Of a stretch of DNA of 41,396 nt, positions 16,955 through 27,144 are shown one piece after another. The first letter of the stretch is position 1. The number at the start of each line of letters is the position of its first letter. Source of the stretch: an uncultured Prevotella sp. (GTDB taxonomy: Bacteria > Bacteroidota > Bacteroidia > Bacteroidales > Bacteroidaceae); the NCBI GenBank assembly GCA_900314195.1, contig OMUH01000069.1:1-41396 (forward strand), given 5' to 3'. A program made the position numbers and the translations under genes. The notes beneath the pieces were generated by a model. It saw only the letters and a list, made by a program, of their open reading frames with translations. It was not told where the DNA came from and made no database searches.

Positions 16955-17392
16955 CTAATCTCTCCACTTATGAAGGTGCCAAGTCACAACACCCCAGATA
17001 AAAAACTGATCTGCTGCACTTATCTTTATGGGTTGATATTTTTCGTTGCCAGGAACAAGCTCTACATATCCTTCTTCCTTATGGGTGTCATCGAAGTATT
17101 TGATTGTAAACTCACCGTTTATGAATGCCACGACCACATCGCCGTTATTGGCAAACAAGCTCCTGTCCACAATGACGAGATCGCCGCTTTTTATTCCGGC
17201 ATCTATCATGGAGTCTCCGCGCACCTGAGCATAGAACGATGTCGACGGATGCTTAATCATATCGCGGTTGAAATCAATCGGCTCATGCTGATAGTCGGCA
17301 GCCAGACTTGGATAACCGGCACGTATTGCAGGCACAGCATCCAAAGGCAGCACCGATGAGAATTCGCCATTTATAATCTTTAGTTCACTCAT
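16955..17392 (-). CDS. umuD: UmuD-like self-cleaving S24 peptidase
   Basis: A 145-residue protein of the LexA/UmuD family. UmuD cleaves itself after RecA activation and then partners UmuC in error-prone DNA polymerase V. Visible here are the cleavage site AG (Ala25-Gly26, in PAIRAGYPS), the nucleophile in RGDSM (Ser61) and the general base in FTIKYF (Lys98), all correctly spaced. There is no N-terminal DNA-binding domain, which excludes LexA. A umuC gene would be expected directly downstream; the next 200 bp hold none and no remnant could be recognised, so this copy is orphaned or works with a UmuC elsewhere. Confidence 0.88.
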   Translation of the reverse strand: MSELKIINGEFSSVLPLDAVPAIRAGYPSLAADYQHEPIDFNRDMIKHPSTSFYAQVRGDSMIDAGIKSGDLVIVDRSLFANNGDVVVAFINGEFTIKYFDDTHKEEGYVELVPGNEKYQPIKISAADQFFIWGVVTWHLHKWRD

Positions 17393-17443
17393 TTTTGCTT
17401 TTTAATTTTGCTGGCACACGCTTTATATGCAATGCCGCGAATG

Positions 17444-17475
17444 CAAAGATAAAGCATTTTTCAATAAGTGACAAA
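17444..17475 (-). promoter_or_regulatory. Promoter of umuD
   Basis: Minus strand: TTTG (17475-17472), 20 bp, TATCTTTG (17451-17444). A good Bacteroidota promoter with a start near 17437, 45 nt before the gene. No obvious SOS-type palindrome was identified over it. Confidence 0.65.
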
Positions 17476-17560
17476 AGATTAATGATTTAATATGACTGAG
17501 AAAAACGGGGGGTCTGAAAGCAGAACTGTTTGCAAGAAATCCTTGTCATAAAAGAAAAAC

Positions 17561-17594
17561 GCACCTTATGCAGTGTAAATACTGCATAAGGTGC
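17561..17594 (-). terminator. Terminator of the lysE-DUF4924-rfbD-prfC operon
   Basis: A perfect 14-bp stem (GCACCTTATGCAGT) with a 6-nt loop. On the minus strand it is followed by GTTTTTCTTTT, so it terminates transcription leaving prfC, about 95 bp past the stop. Confidence 0.85.
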
Positions 17595-17688
17595 GGCATT
17601 ATCTCACTATTTTCCCGCCATTAACTCAATCTGTCTTTTCTTGAGACAACAAGCGGAAAGACTTGAAATTTCGTGCGGGAAATGAATC

Positions 17689-19275
17689 TTAAAATTCTGA
17701 TGTGAAATGGAACTTTATGTTCTTGAAATCTTGCTGAGCCATTGAAAGCACATAACTTGAATCAGCAAGGAAGACATCACGTCCTTCAATGTCCTTCGCC
17801 ATATATTGATACTTGCGTTTCTTGAATTCGCTCAGTTCATCGGCATCATCAGCCTCTATCCAGCATGCTTTGTAAAGATGAACCGGTTCCCAACGGCATT
17901 TGGCGTTATATTCATGTTCAAGACGGTATTGGATAACCTCAAACTGAAGCTGTCCAACCGTTCCGATAATACGACGGTTGTTAAACTGATTGACGAACAT
18001 TTGGGCTACACCTTCATCCATAAGCTGGTTTATGCCTTTTTGGAACTGTTTTGATTTCATAGGGTCATCATTCTCTATATATTTGAACAGTTCCGGCGAG
18101 AAACTGGGCAACCCACGGAAATGAAGCTTCTCTCCCTCTGTCAACGTATCACCTATTTTAAATATTCCATTGTCAGGCAGTCCGACAATATCACCCGGCC
18201 ATGCTTCGTCTATCGTACTTTTACGCTGTGCCATAAACTGAGTCGGCGACGAGAATCTGACAGTCTTGTCAAGCCGGACATGATAATAAGGATGATTGCG
18301 CTGAAACTTTCCCGAGCATACCTTGCAAAAGGCTATACAGCTTCTGTGATTAGGGTCTATGTTGGCCGTAATCTTAAAAATAAAGCCTGTGAACTTGGGT
18401 TCATGAGGCATTACCGTTCTCTCCTCGGCCTTTGTAGGCTTAGGGCACGGTGCTATCTCAACGAAGCAGTTCAGCAGTTCCTGAACACCGAAGTTGTTAA
18501 GAGCTGAGCCGAAGAACACCGGTGCCTGTTCAGCTTGCCGGTAACTGTCTACGCTGAAGTCGGGATATACTCCGTCAACAAGCTCAAGATCGTCGCGCAG
18601 ACGTTTGGCACTGTCCTCGCCGACATGCTGTTCCAAATCAGATGAAGATATGTCAACTGCGACTTTCTCAGTAACCCTCTGCTTGTTCGGTGTAAAGAGA
18701 TTAAGCTGATGCTCATATATATTATATACTCCCTTGAACTTCATGCCCTGCCCTATAGGCCATGACAACGGTCTGACATGAATATGCAATTCCTGTTCAA
18801 GCTCGTCAAGAAGGTCGAAAGGATCACGTCCTTCACGATCCATTTTGTTTATAAAGATTATTACCGGCGTGTTGCGCATGCGGCAAACCTCCATAAGCTT
18901 GCGCGTCTGGGCTTCAACGCCTTTCGCAGAATCGACGACAATTATTGCCGAATCAACGGCTGTCAGCGTGCGGTATGTGTCCTCGGCAAAGTCCTGGTGA
19001 CCCGGCGTGTCGAGGATGTTGACCTTATAAGGCTCCCCTTCCTGGCCTTCCGGCAGATAGTCGAACTCCATAACGGATGTCGATACGGATATTCCGCGCT
19101 GCTTTTCTATGTCCATCCAGTCAGACGTTGCCGTCTTGCGTATTTTGTTGTTCTTTACGGCACCAGCCACCTGTATCTGTCCGCCGAAGAGAAGCAGTTT
19201 CTCTGTCAGCGTGGTTTTTCCGGCGTCAGGGTGCGATATGATGGCAAATGTACGTCTGCGTTCTATTTCGTTCAT
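17689..19275 (-). CDS. prfC: Peptide chain release factor 3
   Basis: RF3 is the GTPase that recycles RF1 and RF2 from the ribosome after termination. The 528-residue product has G1 SHPDAGKTT (14-22), the switch region [17 protein letters not shown]3 [15 protein letters not shown]4 [11 protein letters not shown] and a C-terminal domain typical of RF3 ([20 protein letters not shown]). The [15 protein letters not shown] stretch separates RF3 from EF-G. It is the last gene of the minus-strand operon, 30 bp after rfbD. Confidence 0.96.
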   Translation of the reverse strand: MNEIERRRTFAIISHPDAGKTTLTEKLLLFGGQIQVAGAVKNNKIRKTATSDWMDIEKQRGISVSTSVMEFDYLPEGQEGEPYKVNILDTPGHQDFAEDTYRTLTAVDSAIIVVDSAKGVEAQTRKLMEVCRMRNTPVIIFINKMDREGRDPFDLLDELEQELHIHVRPLSWPIGQGMKFKGVYNIYEHQLNLFTPNKQRVTEKVAVDISSSDLEQHVGEDSAKRLRDDLELVDGVYPDFSVDSYRQAEQAPVFFGSALNNFGVQELLNCFVEIAPCPKPTKAEERTVMPHEPKFTGFIFKITANIDPNHRSCIAFCKVCSGKFQRNHPYYHVRLDKTVRFSSPTQFMAQRKSTIDEAWPGDIVGLPDNGIFKIGDTLTEGEKLHFRGLPSFSPELFKYIENDDPMKSKQFQKGINQLMDEGVAQMFVNQFNNRRIIGTVGQLQFEVIQYRLEHEYNAKCRWEPVHLYKACWIEADDADELSEFKKRKYQYMAKDIEGRDVFLADSSYVLSMAQQDFKNIKFHFTSEF

Positions 19276-19305
19276 AGATATTTGTTAAGTATTTTGTTTC
19301 AATCT

Positions 19306-20208
19306 TTATTTTTCAGTATCGGCAGTTTCAGCTTCGGCAAGCAAGGTCTTTTCACATTTCACAAGACTGTCCTTCCAATAAGGAATTCTAATGCCAAAAG
19401 TATCCTTTATCTTTGTCTTGTCAAGCACGGAATATGCCGGCCTTGTAACCGGACTTGGAAACTCATTGCTGTGACACGGTTGAATGTCGCAGCCGTCGTT
19501 GCCGGCTATACGCGCGATTTCAACAGCGAAGTCATACCAGCTGCACACACCTTCATTTGAGAAATGATATATGCCGGAGTTGCCAGCGTATTTGCGGTTT
19601 TCAACAATATCAAAAATAGCTTCTGCAAGGTCGCCGGCGTATGTAGGCGTTCCACACTGATCAAAAACAACTTTCAAAGACGGCTTTGTTGAGGTAAGAT
19701 TAAGCATTGTCTTCACAAAATTATGTCCGAACTCACTGTAAAGCCATGCAGTGCGCAGAATGATATAATCACAGCCCACAGCCTGTATCTTCTGCTCGCC
19801 GTGAAGCTTGGTAAGGCCGTAGACTCCGGTAGGAGTACCCTTCTGATCTTCGCGGCACGGAACATTGTATGCTTCACCGCCAAACACATAATCTGTTGAT
19901 ATATGCACAAGAAGTCCGCCAACTTCCTTCATCACCTTCGCAAGATTTTCCGGAGCCACGGAATTCAGCGTCTCCACGATGCCGCCGGCCGTTTCTGCCT
20001 TGTCGACATTTGTCCATGCCGCACAGTTGACGATGCAGTGAATGTCATTCTCCTTAACCATCTTTCTTACGGCAGCTATATCTGTTATGTCCAGATTGAC
20101 ATAGCCATCGGCAATATCTGAGAAAAAATATTTATCCTTGCTTTTCTTCGAAACAATTTGCATCTCGTGGCCTAACTGTCCGTTTGCGCCTGTTACCAAT
20201 ATATTCAT
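19306..20208 (-). CDS. rfbD: dTDP-4-dehydrorhamnose reductase
   Basis: This enzyme makes the last step to dTDP-L-rhamnose, reducing the 4-keto group with NAD(P)H. The 300-residue short-chain dehydrogenase has the Rossmann motif GANGQLG (7-13), NCAAWTNVDKAE (61-72), STDYVFGG (104-111) and the catalytic YGLTK (Tyr130, Lys134), all in the RmlD pattern. It sits in a housekeeping operon, not with the other rhamnose genes; rfbA lies 17 kb away in the exopolysaccharide locus. Confidence 0.95.
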   Translation of the reverse strand: MNILVTGANGQLGHEMQIVSKKSKDKYFFSDIADGYVNLDITDIAAVRKMVKENDIHCIVNCAAWTNVDKAETAGGIVETLNSVAPENLAKVMKEVGGLLVHISTDYVFGGEAYNVPCREDQKGTPTGVYGLTKLHGEQKIQAVGCDYIILRTAWLYSEFGHNFVKTMLNLTSTKPSLKVVFDQCGTPTYAGDLAEAIFDIVENRKYAGNSGIYHFSNEGVCSWYDFAVEIARIAGNDGCDIQPCHSNEFPSPVTRPAYSVLDKTKIKDTFGIRIPYWKDSLVKCEKTLLAEAETADTEK

Positions 20209-20249
20209 ATCAATTATCTTTTACAAAATTATCAACATTCACAAAATGA

Positions 20250-20855
20250 TTACACATTCTCGTCATCATCAAACTTAAGTCCTTCTGTTTCATTCTTCAA
20301 ATAATAATCACTTAAGAGTCCGACGAAATTAGAAATTTCCTTAAGCGCGTTGGCCGTCTCCGGCGTAACGGTCTTTTTCTGCAGATCGAGGAGCATCTTG
20401 CCGTAAAGAGCATCGAAGCATGTCTCTATCTCACCCTTCTCATACTGGGTGACAACTGCCGTCAGACTTGCATTATAGTTGTCGGCACGCTTGTTTTTAG
20501 CACGCAACTCAACAATATAAGGCAACACCTTATAATACTGTGAGGAATAAAATACGAATTTATCCGACTGCATAAGCCTGTTGTGCAGGTCTACAAGATC
20601 TTCAAGAACTATATTGTTTATATTCAGATGTCCGCCGTCACGCTTTCCCTCCTCGTTCATCATCCTTATGAGGTTTCCGAACCAGTCGGTTTCATCATCA
20701 ATCTGCTCCTGCGTGTAATCAGAAAATTTGCTTATATATACTTTTTTTATAAGCGGTAACGAGCATCCCATAGCCCTTATAATGTCTTCTATCTGCCACA
20801 TGTAAAGCAAATATTCGGCTATGCTCTTCTTTCTTAGTTTCTGCGCTATAAACAT
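20250..20855 (-). CDS. DUF4924 family protein
   Basis: A 201-residue, mainly helical protein of a family restricted to Bacteroidota and of unknown function. It begins MFIAQKLRKKSIAEYLLYMWQ and carries YTQEQIDDETDWFGNLI and VLEDLVDLHNRL, with an acidic end (DDDENV). No signal peptide, membrane segment or catalytic motif is visible. It keeps its place between lysE and rfbD in related genomes, as far as I recall. Confidence 0.8.
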   Translation of the reverse strand: MFIAQKLRKKSIAEYLLYMWQIEDIIRAMGCSLPLIKKVYISKFSDYTQEQIDDETDWFGNLIRMMNEEGKRDGGHLNINNIVLEDLVDLHNRLMQSDKFVFYSSQYYKVLPYIVELRAKNKRADNYNASLTAVVTQYEKGEIETCFDALYGKMLLDLQKKTVTPETANALKEISNFVGLLSDYYLKNETEGLKFDDDENV

Positions 20856-20921
20856 ATAGATTTTTATCTGAAATTTAGTAAAAGCTTTATTATTATAATG
20901 TGATTGGCTGCTGCCACCAAA

Positions 20922-21617
20922 TCAATGTCCTGTCACGCTGAATGACTCAGGCAACAAGTAAATGTTAAATATAGTTCCTATCAGTGCTATCAAGGAAAAA
21001 AATACAACAACACTGCCTATCACCCTGTTGATGATGACGACACCTTGTTCATCAAACTTACTTTTTATCTTGTCTATAAGCCATGTAAGCCCGTACCACC
21101 ATAGCAGCGCGCCGGTGATAATGCTTGAATAGCCGATTATCATTTCAAGCGGATGCTTGGGTATTATAAACGCGAATTGTGCGAAGAGTGCCATGAACAG
21201 CAATATGATAAGCGGATTGGAGAACGTTATAAAAAAGCCGGTTACTCCGTTGTTCCACAAGCTGTCTTTCTTTCCCGAGCTCTGGTGTACGTTCTTCAAC
21301 GGGTTATTGAAGAAGCTGTACAATCCGAATCCGAGAAGCATGAAGCCTCCGCACAGCTGCAGATAGAACTTATAGCTCGGATTGTTGATAAAATCCATCA
21401 CAAAGCTCATACCGAAACCGGTTATCATAGCATATATCAAATCACTGATGGCTGCCCCGACACCGGTGACAAAACCATACCAGCGACCCTTTTTCTGAGT
21501 GCGCTGCACGGTAAGGATGCCCACCGGCCCCATGGGTGCCGACGCACAGATCCCTATCACCACGCCCTTGAGGATAACTTCAAGGATATCTACGTGAAAA
21601 ATAAAAATAGAATTCAT
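20922..21617 (-). CDS. LysE-family transporter
   Basis: An inner-membrane exporter of the LysE/RhtB superfamily, which moves amino acids or related small molecules out of the cell; the substrate cannot be told. The family signature CASAPMGPVGILTVQRT follows the first helix, and about six hydrophobic segments are visible. The frame is open back to an ATG at 21671, but a complete promoter (21627-21657) lies within that extension, so I take the ATG at 21617, giving 231 residues. That leaves a leader of only a few nucleotides. First gene of the operon with DUF4924, rfbD and prfC. Confidence 0.85.
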   Translation of the reverse strand: MNSIFIFHVDILEVILKGVVIGICASAPMGPVGILTVQRTQKKGRWYGFVTGVGAAISDLIYAMITGFGMSFVMDFINNPSYKFYLQLCGGFMLLGFGLYSFFNNPLKNVHQSSGKKDSLWNNGVTGFFITFSNPLIILLFMALFAQFAFIIPKHPLEMIIGYSSIITGALLWWYGLTWLIDKIKSKFDEQGVVIINRVIGSVVVFFSLIALIGTIFNIYLLPESFSVTGH

Positions 21618-21626
21618 ATCAGTTTG

Positions 21627-21657
21627 CAAAGGTAGTGCAAATAAGCTGAAACACAAA
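21627..21657 (-). promoter_or_regulatory. Promoter of the lysE-DUF4924-rfbD-prfC operon
   Basis: Minus strand: TTTG (21657-21654), 19 bp, TACCTTTG (21634-21627). The predicted start near 21620 is about 3 nt from the ATG at 21617, so the message may be nearly leaderless. Confidence 0.65.
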
Positions 21658-21695
21658 AAATTAATGTCCATTAATAAAAAACATCATATATAAAA

Positions 21696-21725
21696 TTGCA
21701 GATAAAACAAAAAATGCTATCTTTG
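21696..21725 (+). promoter_or_regulatory. Promoter of eno
   Basis: A TTG (21696-21698), 19 bp and TATCTTTG (21718-21725). The start near 21732 gives a long leader of about 150 nt with one small hairpin at 21790-21807 (CAACGGC/GCGTTG with a bulged G). Confidence 0.6.
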
Positions 21726-21808
21726 CATACGAAAAAAAATAAAGAGCTTATTAATGCTTTAGAAGTCATGGATATATGCAACATTTTTCCAACGGCTCAG
21801 AGCGTTGA

Positions 21809-23188
<1,380 letters not shown>

Positions 23189-23211
23189 TTCTTTAATTAC
23201 ACAGAAAAATA

Positions 23212-23246
23212 AAAAAAGGTTTCCTAAGTTTTAGGAAACCTTTTTT
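23212..23246 (+). terminator. Terminator of eno
   Basis: A perfect 16-bp stem (AAAAAAGGTTTCCTAA), GTT loop and a run of T, 23 bp after the enolase stop codon. Confidence 0.88.
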
Positions 23247-23396
23247 ATTTTTTGTTAGTGATATGCAAAAAAATAACTTCTGCATTTTTCAGCACATAAG
23301 CATAAGTCCGCATCTGAATCAATCGTCTGTGTTTCGCCCGTCCATGCCCATTAGCTAATTATTGCTGGGAAAATGCAGAAGCTATTTTTTCTTCGA

Positions 23397-23999
23397 TTAT
23401 TTTTCTTCTTGAAGCGTTGCAGCCCTGACGCGGCTCAGCGTCTCCGGCGTCATCTGCAGATAGTTGGCAATATAAACCAGCGGCGCTCTCAGCACGACCT
23501 GCGGTGACAGTTGTCTGAGCTTCTTATATCTGTTCTGAGCACTTTCAAAACGTATCAGGTCAGCATGTATCTGACTTATGATAAGACTTTCCTCAAGAAT
23601 TTTTCTGTAAAGCATCTGAATGTTTACATTCCGTATTGCCTCTTCCTCAAGCCTTTTCTTTGGAAGCGCGAAAAGATATGTCTGTTCAAGCGCCTCGACC
23701 TGTAATCTCGACGGTTCTTCCTTGAACAAGCTTTCTATGCACATAAAGATAGTATGGTCAACGCCAAGGTGTTCAGTCACTTCCTTGTCGTTTTTAAAAT
23801 AGAATTGTCTGATAAGACCTTGTTCTATATAATAAATGTTGCGGCACACATCACCCTCCTTCAATATCATCTCACCCTTGGCGAACTTCATTGGAACGAG
23901 CATGCTCTCCAATATGTCAAGCTCGTCATGGGTCATGGTGCTGTATTTTCTTGCGAGCTCACGTGCTATATCTCTTTTGTCTACGACCGGTGCTTTCAT
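23397..23999 (-). CDS. Crp/Fnr-family transcriptional regulator
   Basis: A 200-residue regulator with a cyclic-nucleotide-binding-like beta barrel (about 30-120: MKFAKGEMILKEGDVCRNIYYIEQGL) and a C-terminal winged helix with VYIANYLQMTPETLSRVRA as recognition helix. No cysteine cluster for Fe-S is present, so it is not an oxygen sensor of the Fnr kind; the ligand is unknown. I choose the ATG at 23999 because AGGAG lies 8 nt upstream of it, one of the few clear Shine-Dalgarno sites in the window; the frame is open to 24101. It lies 130 bp downstream of lepA. Confidence 0.87.
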   Translation of the reverse strand: MKAPVVDKRDIARELARKYSTMTHDELDILESMLVPMKFAKGEMILKEGDVCRNIYYIEQGLIRQFYFKNDKEVTEHLGVDHTIFMCIESLFKEEPSRLQVEALEQTYLFALPKKRLEEEAIRNVNIQMLYRKILEESLIISQIHADLIRFESAQNRYKKLRQLSPQVVLRAPLVYIANYLQMTPETLSRVRAATLQEEK

Positions 24000-24129
24000 G
24001 TTTCTTACTCCTATAGAATAATTAATTCTGTATAAAAATAGCTTTTCAGACCGTGCAGTCTTTGTTTTCTGCGGCATGTGCACGTTCGCATAAAGCAACA
24101 TGACACCGCATCTGATTGTTATGATTTAT

Positions 24130-25923
24130 TTAATCAAGCTTCAACACGGCAAGGAACGCCTTTTGCGGCACCTGTACATTGCCGATTTGCTTCATTCTCT
24201 TCTTTCCCTTTTTCTGTTTTTCAAGCAATTTTCTCTTTCTGCTTACATCGCCACCATAGCATTTTGCTGTCACGTCTTTACGCACTTGCTTTACTGTTTC
24301 ACGCGCAACTATTTTAGCGCCGATGGCTGCCTGAATGGCAATGTCGAACTGCTGACGCGGAATCAGCTCTTTCAGCTTCTCACACATACGGCGTCCCATG
24401 CCTACGGCGTTGCTTTCATGGGTCAGAGATGATAAGGCATCAACAGGCTCACCGTTAAGAAGTATGTCAAGCTTGGCAAGCTTTGACGGACGGTAAGAAT
24501 CTATATGATAGTCAAACGACGCATATCCCTTTGAAATACTCTTCAGCTTGTCATAGAAGTCGATGACAATCTCACCAAGAGGCATCATGAAATGCAGCTC
24601 CACGCGGTTACCGCTGACATATTCCTGATTTATAAGCTCGCCGCGCTTGTCAAGACACAACTTCATGATTGGCCCGATGTAGTTTGTTGACGTTATAATG
24701 CTTGCGCGGATATATGGTTCTTCTATGTGATCTATCATGGTAGGATCCGGCAGTCCGGACGGATTGTGCACTTCCTTCATGTGTCCCTGCTTGTCATAAA
24801 CGCGGTAGCTTACGTTTGGAACCGTCGTTATCACGTCCATATTGAATTCCCGGTCAAGCCGTTCCTGAACAATTTCCATGTGAAGAAGTCCAAGGAAACC
24901 ACATCTGAAGCCAAACCCAAGGGCTACGCTGCTTTCCGGCTGGAAGGTAAGAGATGCATCGTTAAGCTGAAGCTTTTCCAATGAGGCGCGCAGGTTCTCA
25001 TAGTCATTGGGATCAATCGGGTAAACACCCGCAAACACCATGGGCTTTACCTCCTGGAAGCCTTCTATGGCCTTCGTGCACGGATTGGCTACAGACGTCA
25101 CGGTGTCACCGACCTTAACCTCAGTAGCATCTTTTATTCCGGAAATGATATACCCCACTTCCCCGGCATCAAGCTCTTTACGCGGTACCATATCCATTTT
25201 CAGAACGCCGACCTCATCAGCATCGTATTCCATGCCTGTGTTGAAGAACTTCACCTTTTCACCTTGTCTGATACATCCGTTTTCAACCTTGCATAGAACG
25301 ATTATACCTCTGAATGAATTGTATATAGAATCAAAGATCAGAGCCTGAGCCGGCGCATTGTCGTCTCCCTTCGGATGCGGAATCCGCTTCACCACAGCTT
25401 CAAGTATATCTTCTACTCCCTCGCCGGTCTTGGCCGACGCACGGATAATGTCCTCATGGTCACAGCCTATCAGGTCGACAATCTCATCCTCCACCTCGTC
25501 GGCCATGGCATTGGGCATGTCTATCTTGTTTATTACGGGTATTATCTCAAGATCATGCTCTATGGCCATATAAAGATTGCTAATTGTCTGGGCCTGCACA
25601 CCCTGAGTAGCATCGACAACCAGAAGGGCACCCTCACATGCAGCTATGCTCCTGCTGACCTCGTATGAAAAGTCAACATGGCCCGGAGTGTCTATAAGGT
25701 TCAGTATATATTTCTTTTTGTCAGCAGCAGTATACTCCATTTGTATGGCATGGCTTTTTATCGTTATGCCACGCTCACGCTCAAGGTCCATATCGTCGAG
25801 CATTTGCCCCTCGGTAATCTTTATGGTTTTCGTCTTTTCCAGCAAACGATCGGCCAATGTAGATTTTCCGTGATCAATATGGGCTATGATACAGAAGTTT
25901 CTTATGTTGTTGATATTGTCCAT
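24130..25923 (-). CDS. lepA: Elongation factor 4 (LepA)
   Basis: A ribosomal GTPase that can back-translocate tRNAs and aids translation under stress. The 597-residue product has G1 AHIDHGKST (14-22), switch [17 protein letters not shown]3 [16 protein letters not shown]4 [10 protein letters not shown] and the LepA-specific C terminus with [44 protein letters not shown] and the missing EF-G domain IV confirm LepA over EF-G. It has its own -7 element in a short divergent region shared with a lipoprotein gene. Confidence 0.97.
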   Translation of the reverse strand: MDNINNIRNFCIIAHIDHGKSTLADRLLEKTKTIKITEGQMLDDMDLERERGITIKSHAIQMEYTAADKKKYILNLIDTPGHVDFSYEVSRSIAACEGALLVVDATQGVQAQTISNLYMAIEHDLEIIPVINKIDMPNAMADEVEDEIVDLIGCDHEDIIRASAKTGEGVEDILEAVVKRIPHPKGDDNAPAQALIFDSIYNSFRGIIVLCKVENGCIRQGEKVKFFNTGMEYDADEVGVLKMDMVPRKELDAGEVGYIISGIKDATEVKVGDTVTSVANPCTKAIEGFQEVKPMVFAGVYPIDPNDYENLRASLEKLQLNDASLTFQPESSVALGFGFRCGFLGLLHMEIVQERLDREFNMDVITTVPNVSYRVYDKQGHMKEVHNPSGLPDPTMIDHIEEPYIRASIITSTNYIGPIMKLCLDKRGELINQEYVSGNRVELHFMMPLGEIVIDFYDKLKSISKGYASFDYHIDSYRPSKLAKLDILLNGEPVDALSSLTHESNAVGMGRRMCEKLKELIPRQQFDIAIQAAIGAKIVARETVKQVRKDVTAKCYGGDVSRKRKLLEKQKKGKKRMKQIGNVQVPQKAFLAVLKLD

Positions 25924-25944
25924 TTTTATCCTATATTATAATTG

Positions 25945-25952
25945 CAAAGTTA
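25945..25952 (-). promoter_or_regulatory. -7 element of lepA
   Basis: Minus strand TAACTTTG, an exact match; the -33 region has no clear TTTG. The start would be near 25938, a 15-nt leader. Confidence 0.5.
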
Positions 25953-25976
25953 CTCATTTTTTTCTTTAATAATTAT

Positions 25977-25984
25977 TATATTTG
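25977..25984 (+). promoter_or_regulatory. -7 element of the small lipoprotein gene
   Basis: TATATTTG matches TAnnTTTG; the -33 region is only T-rich. The start near 25991 would leave a 15-nt leader. Confidence 0.45.
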
Positions 25985-26005
25985 CATAAAAATAAGTAAG
26001 CAAAG

Positions 26006-26407
26006 ATGAGAATAAAAGCATTTTTATTAGCCGCCGTTACTGCCGTCCTTTTTTGCGGATGCGCAGAAAGTGTTGCCGACCAGGCAGAACAGCAGGCGAA
26101 AGATTTCACACGGAAGATGTGCCCTACACCTTATATAAATGATGAACGGACTGACTCTGTTGTTTTCGTTAAGGACGGAAACATATACACATATTATAAA
26201 AAGCTGCGTGGGAAAGCTGACAATGAAAAGCTTATTAACAAGTTGCGTCAGCAGCTGCGCTCGCGGCTTCTTGAAGATTTAAGAAATGACATACAGAGCA
26301 AACGCATGAAGGAAGAAGGCTTCGTTTTCAAATATGTATATCGCAGCGACTCAACGGGCAAAACACTTCTTGTAGAAACATTCACAAAGAAGGATTACGC
26401 ACAATGA
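26006..26407 (+). CDS. Small lipoprotein of unknown function
   Basis: A 133-residue precursor with a clear lipoprotein signal: MRIKAFLLAAVTAVLFCGC with the lipobox FCGC (Cys19), followed by AES. The mature part is charged and mostly helical (NKLRQQLRSRLLEDLRND) and ends in beta-like segments (FVFKYVYRSDSTGKTLLVETFTK). I do not recognise the family; the pattern of a short lipoprotein with a repeated-helix core and a final strand pair could suit a small envelope protein of Bacteroidales. It is divergent from lepA and not obviously linked to the tRNA genes that follow. Confidence 0.75.
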   Translation: MRIKAFLLAAVTAVLFCGCAESVADQAEQQAKDFTRKMCPTPYINDERTDSVVFVKDGNIYTYYKKLRGKADNEKLINKLRQQLRSRLLEDLRNDIQSKRMKEEGFVFKYVYRSDSTGKTLLVETFTKKDYAQ

Positions 26408-26541
26408 GAAAGCAACTCCTTGACTTCCCTCCTTTATCTTGATTGCAACTATGTTTTTCTTCCAAACAGTATTGGCAAAAGCTGCGGGCAGACTAAATTT
26501 CCTTTATTTCATACATAAAATAAAAAAAAAGTGTTCAAAAA

Positions 26542-26573
26542 TTTGCAAGAATGAAATGAAAGCAATACCTTTG
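26542..26573 (+). promoter_or_regulatory. Promoter of the tRNA-Ser/tRNA-Glu unit
   Basis: TTTG (26542-26545), 20 bp, TACCTTTG (26566-26573): a near-ideal Bacteroidota promoter, starting near 26580, about 36 nt before tRNA-Ser. The bases from 26408 to this promoter hold nothing recognisable. Confidence 0.8.
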
Positions 26574-26615
26574 CATCGCATTTGAGAAATATGCTTGTTA
26601 ATTCGGTTAACTCAA

Positions 26616-26704
26616 GGAAAGATGGGTGAGTGGCTGAAACCAGCAGTTTGCTAAACTGCCGTACAGTTATTTTTGTACCGGGGGTTCGAATCCCCCTCTT
26701 TCCG
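26616..26704 (+). tRNA. tRNA-Ser (anticodon GCU)
   Basis: The acceptor GGAAAGA pairs with TCTTTCC; the anticodon arm GCAGT-TTGCTAA-ACTGC gives GCU, reading AGC and AGU; a long variable arm (CGTACAG..TGTACCG region) marks a class II serine tRNA; the T arm is GGGGG-TTCGAAT-CCCCC. Discriminator G; CCA is not fully encoded. Confidence 0.97.
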
Positions 26705-26732
26705 CAGATTTGGCATGTTTAATGCAACTAAC

Positions 26733-26804
26733 GGTCGGTTCATCTAACGGTTAGGATACAAGATTCTCAATCTTGGCATAAGAGTTCGATTCTCTTACCG
26801 ACTA
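26733..26804 (+). tRNA. tRNA-Glu (anticodon CUC)
   Basis: Acceptor GGTCGGT with ACCGACT (first pair G-U), D arm TCTAACGGTTAGGA, anticodon arm CAAGA-TTCTCAA-TCTTG giving CUC (reads GAG), T arm AAGAG-TTCGATT-CTCTT, discriminator A. Overall shape matches bacterial tRNA-Glu. It lies 28 bp after tRNA-Ser and shares its promoter. Confidence 0.95.
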
Positions 26805-26812
26805 CAAAAACG

Positions 26813-26843
26813 AAAGCTATTGTGATTTTCACAATAGCTTTTT
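26813..26843 (+). terminator. Terminator of the tRNA unit
   Basis: A perfect 13-bp stem (AAAGCTATTGTGA) with a TTT loop, ending in a T run, 8 bp after tRNA-Glu. Confidence 0.88.
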
Positions 26844-27144
26844 CATTTTATATCTGTAAATTGAGAATATTTTCCCCAACCTTCTATTTCCTTCATTAGT
26901 AAAGCAAATGGTCTTAAATCATTAAAGTTATTAGAACACTTTAACCAAGAGTTATAAATACATTGATATTTACGCTACATATCACTATGTTTTTGTCGTG
27001 CAGGCACGATATTCTTCATTTTATGAATCATGTCAGTACTCCTATAAGAATACCAAAATATTCCAACGATGATACCACAGTATTTCTATAGGAATACTGC
27101 GCTGTAACCCTGAATCAACCTGCTATACAGGCGACGCAAGATAA
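26844..27144. other. Gene-free stretch between tRNA-Glu and the S26-like gene
   Basis: About 300 bases with no plausible gene. It holds a perfect 14-base palindrome TCGTGCAGGCACGA (26996-27009) and copy 2 of the 67-bp repeat (27035-27101). No integrase gene and no duplicated tRNA 3' end were found, so there is no direct sign of a site-specific insertion at the tRNA. Confidence 0.65.
27035..27101 (+). repeat. Copy 2 of the 67-bp intergenic repeat
   Basis: Reads AGTACTCCT-N6-ATAC, 5 nt, TATTCC, 14 nt and a block built on the palindrome GTATTTCTATAGGAATAC (27080-27097). The blocks and all spacings equal those of copy 1 at 10222-10288, while the bases between them differ, as expected of an old repeat with conserved structure. 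It lies behind the tRNA terminator on the same strand. Confidence 0.75.

Noticed and set aside
16759..17001. Plus-strand open frame between the EFR1 and umuD genes
   Set aside because: Overlaps the umuD 3' end, has no recognisable domain and no start signal.
24000..24101. Longer start for the Crp/Fnr regulator
   Set aside because: The ATG at 23999 has AGGAG at 8 nt, whereas the extension has no family-like sequence.
26616..27144. Integration site of an island at the tRNA genes
   Set aside because: No integrase and no duplicated tRNA end found between tRNA-Glu and the HprK-like pair.
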